NCBI GenBank assembly: GCA_946885645.1
Contig: CAMPGU010000088.1
Location: 1-13,783, forward strand
DNA length: 13,783 nt
Origin: an uncultured Haloferula sp.
Lineage (GTDB): Bacteria > Verrucomicrobiota > Verrucomicrobiae > Verrucomicrobiales > Akkermansiaceae
Direction of reading: 5' to 3'
Numbering within the stretch: position 1 is the stretch's first letter; each line of letters opens with the position of its first letter. The position numbers and the translations under genes were made by a program. This document shows positions 7,478-13,783 of the stretch, in pieces. Under the pieces are notes generated by a model. That model ran no database searches and had not been told where the DNA came from. It was given only the letters and a program-made list of their open reading frames with translations.

Positions 7478-7788
7478 AACGAAGCATCCCGCCTCACGAA
7501 AAGGCCATCCTCCGGGAGATGATCCTCCGTGTGGTTCGTTGCGGCTATCATCATCGCAGGGTGGCTGCGACCGTCGGCATTCACCGGGCAACCCTCTACC
7601 GCTGGCTTGCGTCCGATCCGGACTTCGGGGAACAATTCGCCAAGGCTTGGGAAGACGGAGCCGAACGGCGGGACTTCCTCCGGTGGTTCAATCACCCCTT
7701 TCGGGGGTTCCGCCCTCCGGCCGACAGGTGTACAAGAAACTTTCCTCGTTACGGGCATCCGCGAATCATCCGCGGACAAATGAAGTAA
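7474..7788 (+). CDS. Small helix-turn-helix protein, terminase-small-subunit-like
   Basis: A 104-residue protein with a clear homeodomain-like helix-turn-helix at about 29-46 (VAATVGIHRATLYRWL). It is followed by an acidic/aromatic helix (DPDFGEQFAKAWEDGAERR), the arrangement seen in phage terminase small subunits and related phage or island regulators. The C-terminus is basic with an aromatic-proline motif (NHPFRGFRPP). The start is uncertain: I choose TTG 7474, whose last two bases overlap the primase stop TGA; TTG 7444 in the same frame is possible. Neither has a convincing Shine-Dalgarno. It ends the + strand module and could recognise element DNA for packaging, bind the origin (RepC-like), or regulate transcription. 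The sequence does not decide among these. Confidence 0.6.
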   Translation: MKRSIPPHEKAILREMILRVVRCGYHHRRVAATVGIHRATLYRWLASDPDFGEQFAKAWEDGAERRDFLRWFNHPFRGFRPPADRCTRNFPRYGHPRIIRGQMK

Positions 7789-7869
7789 AGTGTCGCCGCG
7801 AGGGATTGTTCCCTTCTTCGAGCAAGATGGCCGTTTCAGGCCCCTCTGGGAGAAGATAGGCTCGTGGAT

Positions 7870-7902
7870 GCCGAACTCGCATTTTTTGTTAGCGAGCTCG
7901 GC
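7870..7902 (-). terminator. Long hairpin at the end of the PEP-CTERM gene
   Basis: GCCGAACTCGC (7870-7880) faces GCGAGCTCGGC (7892-7902) over an 11-base loop holding the stop codon of the PEP-CTERM gene. In - strand RNA the single imperfect position is a G-U pair, so all 11 pairs form. In + strand RNA it is an A·C mismatch. The asymmetry suggests selection for the - strand transcript, as a terminator or 3'-end protector between convergent gene groups. No T-run follows the stem. Confidence 0.45.
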
Positions 7903-8581
7903 GGCGGCGGAGCAAGCCGATGGCAGCCAAGGGCCCCAGATACATCAAGGTGGGCTCCGGGACAGAAACAGGAGCATCATCCAAGGTGAAGACAAAGGAA
8001 CTTGCACCTGTAGAAACCCATTGGTCGGTCTGCAAGTTCAGGGAGGCTCCAGTGGTCCCCGTGCCTTGCCGGTGGCTCCAGAACCAAGCCGAATCTTCGG
8101 GATCGCTTGTGTCAACGTCGCCGGGCGTATCGTTGTAGATGCTGACCCAGTAAGTTCCTGTGAGCAATTCGACAGGGGCAGAGAAGTTTAAAGAGATCCG
8201 GTATATATCAAATCCCATGGAATCAACACCGGTGTCAACGCTATAGCTCGCTACAGACTGAGAGCTTCCGATGATCGCCCCGGGGGTCCAGCCGTCACCG
8301 TTATCGTGGTAAAAGGCTATCGAAAATGCATCCGCAACCGGGGGCGTGTTTCCGCTGGCGTACATGCCTTCGACGGTAGCCGAGAGGAGCGTTGTCCCTG
8401 ACGTCAGGTTGAATTTGGTTGCTTGGATGAACTGCCGATCCGACAGGCTGCCCTCGGGCGGCGGCTCCATCGGGGCAGGGCTTCCGCTTGAATAAACAAC
8501 GGCGGCCGAACAAGCAGAACGGCAGATGAGGAAGATCGCGAAAGCGAATCGGAAGTATTTATAGAATGCGAATTTCGGCAT
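7889..8581 (-). CDS. PEP-CTERM sorted secreted protein
   Basis: A 230-residue exported protein. An N-terminal signal peptide has basic residues (K3, K8, R11) and a hydrophobic stretch AFAIFLI, with likely cleavage near SACSAA (about residue 26). The C-terminus is a classic PEP-CTERM signal at 207-230: VPEP, a short hydrophobic helix (LMYLGPLAAIGLL) and a basic RRRRAR tail. In this family an exosortase processes the tail, usually in exopolysaccharide-producing bacteria. The middle is rich in Ser, Thr, Gly and aromatic residues in alternating pattern, consistent with a beta-sandwich, and resembles 'choice-of-anchor' type surface domains (AFSIAFYHDNGDGWTPG). No Shine-Dalgarno is evident before the ATG. 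It follows the immunity candidate by 52 bases but shows no functional tie to it. Confidence 0.85.
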   Translation of the reverse strand: MPKFAFYKYFRFAFAIFLICRSACSAAVVYSSGSPAPMEPPPEGSLSDRQFIQATKFNLTSGTTLLSATVEGMYASGNTPPVADAFSIAFYHDNGDGWTPGAIIGSSQSVASYSVDTGVDSMGFDIYRISLNFSAPVELLTGTYWVSIYNDTPGDVDTSDPEDSAWFWSHRQGTGTTGASLNLQTDQWVSTGASSFVFTLDDAPVSVPEPTLMYLGPLAAIGLLRRRRAR

Positions 8582-8633
8582 TTTAGGGGTGCTTCTAAAA
8601 GGTGAAATGAAAATCGGTGCGGGGTGTAATAGG

Positions 8634-9467
8634 TCAGGAGACGGGAGGATAGCCCGGCATTAACTCGGGCGGCCCGCCAGCCGGTTCATCCGAAATCCCG
8701 CCGGAGCCGGGCGGCCATTCGCAATCCTCGTGGAAGAGGAGCCGCCACAGCATTTGTTGGATGCGACCTTGTTCGCCGTCGGGCCGGGTGAAGGGATGCG
8801 GCCAGCTTTTGAGGTAGAGGAATTGCGGCGTGTCGCGGACTTCGAGGAAAAAGTCGGCGGCTAATACCTCCTCCTTCCTGCACGGAGCGAACTGCCAGAA
8901 CGCGGGGCCGAGCCACATTTCTGCGGAGACCCCCAGCGAGAGTGCATCTCTGACGTGATTTCGACCTGGATTTCTGGATGTATCCAAGACCATCCGATTC
9001 ACAGGAGGATCGCCTTTCTCATACTGTTTGAAATTCACCGCTGAGCCGAATTGCCTCGTATAGCGTCCGATGTCCTCGCAGTTCTGCCAAGCGGAATACA
9101 ACGACAGGGTGGACTTGGCCACCACCAGTGGTGCCATCGAGGAAAGAAGCTCCACGAGATCGCTCCAATCGATTGGCAGATTTCCCGCATCGAGGGAGGC
9201 GATTGAGAATCCCTGAAGTCCTCCATCAAGCGGTGTTGGATGATAGGTGATGATTTGAGGGGTTCTGTCGCCACCGCTTTGAACGGTGAATCCAGAAGCG
9301 GGATCCAAGGAAATCTCATGCTCGATGTCTTGCGGCGACATCTCCTTGAGGAAATCCCGGAAATTTCGACGAGAGCCAATCCCAGGGTTGATACGATAGG
9401 CTTCTGACGCGGCGCCTTGGTTATGAAGGAATTCATGGGCTTTCCGCCAAATCTGGGCGGCGTCCAT
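8634..9467 (-). CDS. Candidate immunity protein for the upstream toxin
   Basis: A 277-residue soluble protein with no signal peptide or membrane segment. I do not recognise the family. It begins right behind the toxin gene's stop on the same strand, the usual place of a polymorphic-toxin immunity gene. I choose ATG 9467, 40 bases after that stop, preceded by a purine-rich GGGGCGAGG. An ATG at 9536 would overlap the toxin by 29 bases and add a Cys/His-rich stretch that looks unlike a protein start. Visible features are a Trp/Pro/Phe-rich C-terminal third (YLKSWPHPFTRPDGEQGR, EDCEWPP), a mixed alpha/beta pattern, and a Pro/Gly-rich end. Predicted to act in the cytoplasm by binding and neutralising the nuclease tip. 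The role rests on position, size and solubility only. Confidence 0.6.
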   Translation of the reverse strand: MDAAQIWRKAHEFLHNQGAASEAYRINPGIGSRRNFRDFLKEMSPQDIEHEISLDPASGFTVQSGGDRTPQIITYHPTPLDGGLQGFSIASLDAGNLPIDWSDLVELLSSMAPLVVAKSTLSLYSAWQNCEDIGRYTRQFGSAVNFKQYEKGDPPVNRMVLDTSRNPGRNHVRDALSLGVSAEMWLGPAFWQFAPCRKEEVLAADFFLEVRDTPQFLYLKSWPHPFTRPDGEQGRIQQMLWRLLFHEDCEWPPGSGGISDEPAGGPPELMPGYPPVS

Positions 9468-9507
9468 GTCCTCGCCCCAGAAACTGCAATGGAGAGAGGG
9501 GCGCAGA

Positions 9508-12500
9508 TCACGGTGCTGGCAGAAAATCATACTCATGGATATTGAATGTGATCGTAAGGCCGTTGTTTGATGGATTCAGTGTGGCGATGTAGTCATCGAG
9601 CTGCTGCTGGAGGGCTGACGTGTCCAATCCCGGCTTCTTCCTGATGTCTAAAATTAAGTCGGTCTTGCCATTGCTCACCCCATAGTCCCGCATGGCTAGA
9701 ACGGCCTCCTTCATTCGGGTGATGGTATTGGAATTGACGGTCCCGATGCTTTTCAACTGGAGAGCTTGGACACCTTTGATGAAGTCCACCGCTTCCGAGG
9801 TGGGGAGGTGAGCCCATCCGGCGGGCTTGTACACCCGGTACCAAAGTTCCAACTCGACCAACAAGCCGCGGACGATCGGGGCCTTCCAGTTCGTCTCCAA
9901 TCCCTCCTCGAATTTCCAAGCATACCCGGGGAGAGGTTCGCTGAGGAAGTTCTTGAGCCGCTGAACGCCGTTGGAGCTCAAGTCGTCCAATGGAGGACGA
10001 TTCACGAACTCGGCCGCATTGCCTTTGAAAGCCCGCAGGAAGTCCTCGATCCATTCGTCGATCTCGCCTCCCGATCGCTCCAGAATCAACCGCTGTTCGA
10101 CCACGTCCATGAAGTTTTTCATAACGGTCTCGTCGCACTCGTCTCCGAGCAGGTGGGCGATTTGGGCGGCCCGTTTGTGAATGACGGCCTCACTGCCCTC
10201 TTTGGCCATTAGTTTCCGGATATTTCCGTCGGGGACCAGGTCATCGAGGAATTCCTTGAAGTTGTAAGTGGCGCGGTTGAACCCTTGCCGGGAGAAGAGC
10301 GATTCAAGGATGTCGAACGCGCACTTCTTGATGGTCGGGCCGGTCGGTTCGACGGCGGCGGCGAGCATGCCGCGCTCGTACATCGCGCGGATGATGGCGT
10401 CGCCGAGGCCGGAATCGGCCATGATTTTCTTCATCCAGTGACCGCGGATTGCCACGGTGGCGGCGGTGCGCTTGGCCACATTGGCGGCGAGCGAAATGCC
10501 GCCCTTGGCCGCAACCTGGGCGATTTTGACCGTGCCTCCGGTCAGGGCCCCGATGGCGACCTGTTCGCACAAGTAGCCGAACGTATAGCCGAAGGTATAA
10601 CACTGCTCGCGCATGAGTTGGGTGCCTTCGGCGAAGAGCCCCGTCTTGTCGAGCGGCGTGTCCAGCCAGGCGGCGCGCTCGGCACCGTCGGCCATCCGGT
10701 TGCCGAAGTCGTCGAACCACTCTTCCAGCGCGTTGACCGTGCTGTACCAGAGGTTGGTGTTGACGGCGATGGAGACCGTGATGCCCTTCGCCACGGCCTG
10801 CCAGAACCGCTTCTTGAAGCCTTCGAAGGTGGTCAGATCCGCGGCAACCGTGGCCAACGGTTGGAAGACCTGCTTGTCGAAGAAGTCGGTGACCATCGCG
10901 TGAAGCTCGGACATCCGGGCGCGCGGGTCGTTCTGCCATTTCTCGATTTCGTTCAGCAGGGCCTGGGCAGACCAGTCGGCGACGATGACGGCCCCGCTCA
11001 AGATGAGCCCGACGAATTCGAGATCGTCCTTGAGACCGGCCACCACGCCCTCGCCCAAACCGCGGACGACGATCGTCACGCCCTCGACCTGGTGGCCGAT
11101 GAGCATGAAGGGAATGAGGGTGGGCGTTGACCAATGGTGAGGGTCGTCGAGACCTTCCCCGTCGAGGAGGTTGTTCATCACCGTGACACCGCCGCCGCCG
11201 CCGGTGTTGAAGCCGAAGCCCCTGCCTGCGGCCCAACCGGTCACCAGATCGATGGTTTGGGCGAACTGCGCGTCTGCCTGGAGCGTTCGTTCGATGCTGC
11301 CGAGGCTTTGCCCCTGCACCTTCGCCTCAACCTTGATCTTGCCGTAGGCCTCTCCCGGCGCACCGGACACGAGGTAGAATTCCACCCGGTTGAACGAAAG
11401 AGGATCGCGCAGGAACCAGACGCTCGGATCGCTGACGAGGGTTCCCCAACGGTCCTCGTAGCCGAGCATCCCTTTGACGGATTCGTAAACGCGGGTGTCG
11501 CCTCCGCCCACGAGATAGCCATGGGTGCCGAAGTCCCGTCCGGTATCCGGGCTGGTGATGGTCAGTTCCATCTGCTCGAAGCCCGGAAGGATGGTCACCG
11601 CACCCGCGAACATGCGGTCTATCGTGTGGGTCTGGACCGAGTAGAGGACGACGCGGCGGTCGGAGTAGTTCCGTTTGAATTCCGAGGCATCCGCCGCAAC
11701 GTCGTTGGCTTCGTCATTCAACAGACGGCGGGTGGGATCTAGCGTTCCGTCCGAGGGATTCCAGGAGTCGATCAGCATGCCGCCATGGTCTCCTTGGGAC
11801 TGGACCTTGAAGGTGTAATCGAAGTCCGGGCCCTCGGCCGAGATCCCAAGGCTAGGATTGGCGGGTCGGCTCGCAAGGTTGGAGCCCTGCCACTGGATTT
11901 GGAACGAATAGGACTCGCCCTTGCGGAAGATATCCTTGGTCTCTTGCTTGTACTGGCCGAAGCCGCCGGAGCGGACCGTGTAAATGCGCTCCTCTTCGCC
12001 CGTCTCGCGGTCGATTCGATAGCAGTTGAGAACATAGTCCTCACTTTCGCTGCCGCTTTGGTCGCCCACTCCAAGGAGAATGGAGACCTTCTCTTCCGGC
12101 GAAGGAGATTGCCCGACGTCGCCCGGATCGTTGGGATTGGAACCTCCATCGACCTCGTCCCCGTCGTTAACGGTATCGGGGTTATCGGGGTCTCCGCCGT
12201 CGGAGTTGGGGTTGGTGGGATTGGTGTTATACTGCCACTCCTCACGGTTGGTCAGGCCGTCTCCGTCGGGATCGAGCAAACCGTCTGAGGGATCGAGGGG
12301 GTCGAGAATCGCCGGATATTTCAGCTCCCATCCGTCGGGGATGAGATCGCCGTCGGTGTCGGCCTGCGCGATGTCGGTCCCGGCAATTTGCTCGGCAAGG
12401 TCGCTGGCCTCGTCCCGGTCGGTGTCATGTTCGGCGGGCTGCCACTCGAACGGGGAGACCACGAAATCGAACTCCGCGGGCGTCGCCGTGGCGTCGGAGT

Positions 12501-13783
12501 TCGCGTCCCGCCACAGGCGGGTTTTGGTCTCGGTGATGTCCCACAGGCCGTCGCGGTCGATGTCCTCGTGGTGGAGGGCGGCGATTTCGGTGGTGGTAAC
12601 GGCGTCCGACCAAGCCCGGAGCCGGTCGAAACGACCGCGGGCCACGGCCTGGTTGCCGGGTTGGGCGACGATGCTGTCGGGAGACGGACCGTAAACGCGG
12701 CCCAGGCTGATGCCCGCGTATTGGTTGGCGGTGATTGTCTCGAAGGTATGCGATTTCTCCCCTGCCTTCTGCCCGTCGATGTAGAGGGTGGTTTTCCCCC
12801 CCGCGCGGGTCATGACGTAGTGGTGCCACTTGCCGTCGTCGATGGTACCGAGGTCGCGGTCCAGCATCACGCCCGAAACCACGGTGGTCGGCGGGCTGAT
12901 GAGCGTGCCGCCGTTGTGGTTGGTGTAGGAATAGGTGCCCGCGCGGAGGATTTCCCGTCCGCCGATTTTCTGGACCCAGATGCCGTTGACCTTGGCGGTG
13001 ACCAGTCCCCAGTTGGGAGAACCGTTGGTGATGTGCGGCAGGTAGTAGTGATGGGTGAAGAGGCCGACCGGCCGACCGTCGGAATTCTCGACGGACCCCT
13101 CGTCCAAGGCCGCCCAGAAGGATACCGACCAGGTGGTGCGGTTGTTGAGAAGGGACGGCGGGATGGTGACGAATCCTCCGGCGTGGCTGGTCGCCTTCGA
13201 GGGCATCCCCAAACCATGCGTGAACACCGAAAAGGAGGTGGCATGCCGCCCGCCGGTGGTTTTGTCCGGGAACCGCCAGGGCGTGTGGCCCGTGGGCGGG
13301 CTCGTGATCGTGTCGTAGGATTCGAAGTCCCAGCGACCGATCATGTTGGTGGACAGGGTGGTCCCAACCAAGCCTGCCCCGTCGGGATCGGCGACAGCAT
13401 TGTTGGAAAGCGGCGTCGTGTCCGTGTTGTCGGGGATCCCGTCGAGATCGGTGTCGGAGCTGTAAGGGTTGTAGCCCAGAGCCAGTTCTTCCCAGGTGGT
13501 CAGGGTATCGCCGTCGGGATCATCGTCCTCGATCTTCACGCGCCAGAAGAGCCGGTCGGGAATCGTGCCGTCCTCATGAATCGCATCGACCGCCAGGCTG
13601 ATGTTCTGGCCGGTGCCGGGCATCAGCTCGCCGAAGTCCGTCCAGGCGACGAGATCCGGCGACATGGCGAGCTTGTACACTTTACCCTGGACCGACGGCC
13701 ACTTGAGGATGAACAGCCCTTCGGCATCGGGGTGCTTCGCGATGTCGCTTTTCACCCAGCCCGCGGGAAGCGCGGTCGAGAAT
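9508..13783 (-). CDS. Giant LamG/TSP3 polymorphic-toxin-like protein with nuclease tip, 5' partial
   Basis: The frame is open to the right edge; the first in-window start is GTG 13755, likely internal, so the N-terminus and export signal are missing. Counting 1,415 residues from that GTG, a 'WPSVQGKVYKLAMSPDLVAW' motif comes first. DxDxDG calcium repeats follow (about 77-110) and then a LamG-type concanavalin-like domain (about 137-395, with GKWHHYVMTRAGGKTTLYIDG). More TSP3-like repeats lie at about 398-545 and beta-rich domains at about 555-835. A Gly-rich linker (about 840-870) leads into hydrophobic Gly/Ala helices (about 880-925, 990-1103), possibly for membrane passage. The last 130 residues are a separate tip with E1301, D1324 in AVDFI and Q1333-x-K1335 (LQLKS), a pattern fitting a PD-(D/E)XK or Mrr-like nuclease. 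An immunity candidate follows. Likely a secreted or surface toxin against other cells; the nuclease call is by motif only. Confidence 0.7.
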   Translation of the reverse strand, partial: FSTALPAGWVKSDIAKHPDAEGLFILKWPSVQGKVYKLAMSPDLVAWTDFGELMPGTGQNISLAVDAIHEDGTIPDRLFWRVKIEDDDPDGDTLTTWEELALGYNPYSSDTDLDGIPDNTDTTPLSNNAVADPDGAGLVGTTLSTNMIGRWDFESYDTITSPPTGHTPWRFPDKTTGGRHATSFSVFTHGLGMPSKATSHAGGFVTIPPSLLNNRTTWSVSFWAALDEGSVENSDGRPVGLFTHHYYLPHITNGSPNWGLVTAKVNGIWVQKIGGREILRAGTYSYTNHNGGTLISPPTTVVSGVMLDRDLGTIDDGKWHHYVMTRAGGKTTLYIDGQKAGEKSHTFETITANQYAGISLGRVYGPSPDSIVAQPGNQAVARGRFDRLRAWSDAVTTTEIAALHHEDIDRDGLWDITETKTRLWRDANSDATATPAEFDFVVSPFEWQPAEHDTDRDEASDLAEQIAGTDIAQADTDGDLIPDGWELKYPAILDPLDPSDGLLDPDGDGLTNREEWQYNTNPTNPNSDGGDPDNPDTVNDGDEVDGGSNPNDPGDVGQSPSPEEKVSILLGVGDQSGSESEDYVLNCYRIDRETGEEERIYTVRSGGFGQYKQETKDIFRKGESYSFQIQWQGSNLASRPANPSLGISAEGPDFDYTFKVQSQGDHGGMLIDSWNPSDGTLDPTRRLLNDEANDVAADASEFKRNYSDRRVVLYSVQTHTIDRMFAGAVTILPGFEQMELTITSPDTGRDFGTHGYLVGGGDTRVYESVKGMLGYEDRWGTLVSDPSVWFLRDPLSFNRVEFYLVSGAPGEAYGKIKVEAKVQGQSLGSIERTLQADAQFAQTIDLVTGWAAGRGFGFNTGGGGGVTVMNNLLDGEGLDDPHHWSTPTLIPFMLIGHQVEGVTIVVRGLGEGVVAGLKDDLEFVGLILSGAVIVADWSAQALLNEIEKWQNDPRARMSELHAMVTDFFDKQVFQPLATVAADLTTFEGFKKRFWQAVAKGITVSIAVNTNLWYSTVNALEEWFDDFGNRMADGAERAAWLDTPLDKTGLFAEGTQLMREQCYTFGYTFGYLCEQVAIGALTGGTVKIAQVAAKGGISLAANVAKRTAATVAIRGHWMKKIMADSGLGDAIIRAMYERGMLAAAVEPTGPTIKKCAFDILESLFSRQGFNRATYNFKEFLDDLVPDGNIRKLMAKEGSEAVIHKRAAQIAHLLGDECDETVMKNFMDVVEQRLILERSGGEIDEWIEDFLRAFKGNAAEFVNRPPLDDLSSNGVQRLKNFLSEPLPGYAWKFEEGLETNWKAPIVRGLLVELELWYRVYKPAGWAHLPTSEAVDFIKGVQALQLKSIGTVNSNTITRMKEAVLAMRDYGVSNGKTDLILDIRKKPGLDTSALQQQLDDYIATLNPSNNGLTITFNIHEYDFLPAP

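Larger units (their letters stand above)
4819..7788 (+). mobile_element. Putative integrative/satellite-like replication module
   Basis: Four consecutive + strand genes (excisionase/AlpA-like, RepA-like ATPase, AEP primase, terminase-small-subunit-like HTH) with repeat-bearing gaps form a set typical of plasmids, prophages and satellite islands. No integrase, capsid gene or clear attachment site is seen in the window, so element borders are unknown. The upstream defence operon may be cargo of the same element. The right border may lie near 7790-7890, where genes switch strand and style to secreted chromosomal-type proteins. Confidence 0.45.

Noticed and set aside
7758..7776. TCCGCG…CGCGGA hairpin as terminator of the + strand module
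   Set aside because: A 6-bp stem with no T-run, lying inside the HTH coding frame; too weak to call.
8582..8633. Promoter for the PEP-CTERM gene
   Set aside because: The 52-base gap contains no clear -10/-35 pair or Shine-Dalgarno that I could defend.
10285..11130. 281-codon + strand frame inside the toxin gene
   Set aside because: It is antisense to a continuous domain-bearing frame, and its Gly/Arg/Val-rich composition is typical of GC-rich shadows.
12080..12694. 204-codon + strand Ser/Arg-rich frame
   Set aside because: Shadow of the DxDxDG calcium-repeat coding region on the other strand.

Overview
The window looks like chromosomal DNA of a high-GC Verrucomicrobiota bacterium, probably near Luteolibacter or Haloferula. 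This is inference from three signs. One is a secreted protein with a VPEP…RRRR PEP-CTERM tail. The second is a long secreted protein with LamG and thrombospondin-type-3 (DxDxDG) calcium repeats. The third is the 'WxSxxGxxYxLxxSxDLxxW' motif at that protein's N-terminal side, common in this phylum. No rRNA, tRNA or CRISPR array was seen. No stretch longer than 300 bases lacks a gene.

Region A (1-4818, + strand) is a tight three-gene defence-type operon. It holds the C-terminal two thirds of a Type ISP (LlaBIII-like) restriction-modification enzyme, running off the left edge. Next comes a DUF91/NucS-like PD-(D/E)XK nuclease, then an unrecognised 259-residue protein joined to it by an ATGA overlap with a strong Shine-Dalgarno sequence. 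Inside the ISP gene, about 1126-2280 is clearly poorer in GC and in GC-ending codons than both flanks. This suggests the target-recognition part was exchanged.

Region B (4819-7788, + strand) is a compact replication and regulation module. It encodes an excisionase/AlpA-like DNA-binding protein, a RepA-like RecA-fold ATPase, a zinc-ribbon plus archaeo-eukaryotic-type (AEP) primase, and a small helix-turn-helix protein resembling phage terminase small subunits. The gaps between genes hold repeats that look like operators or an origin: GAATCCG copies at 4848-4899, a TTCCA cluster, and a perfect 14-bp inverted repeat at 6431-6473. The gene order recalls satellite-type islands (AlpA, primase/rep, TerS) and also the RepA/RepB'/RepC system of RSF1010. 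Regions A and B together could be a mobile island carrying defence cargo. No integrase is visible, so this is a hypothesis.

Region C (7789-13783, - strand, convergent with B) holds a giant polymorphic-toxin-like secreted protein that runs off the right edge. Its C-terminal tip carries an E…D…QxK pattern expected of a restriction-endonuclease-fold toxin. An immunity-candidate gene follows directly, then a PEP-CTERM secreted protein. The toxin tip and the immunity candidate are lower in GC than the toxin body, as expected if tips and immunity genes are swapped as cassettes.
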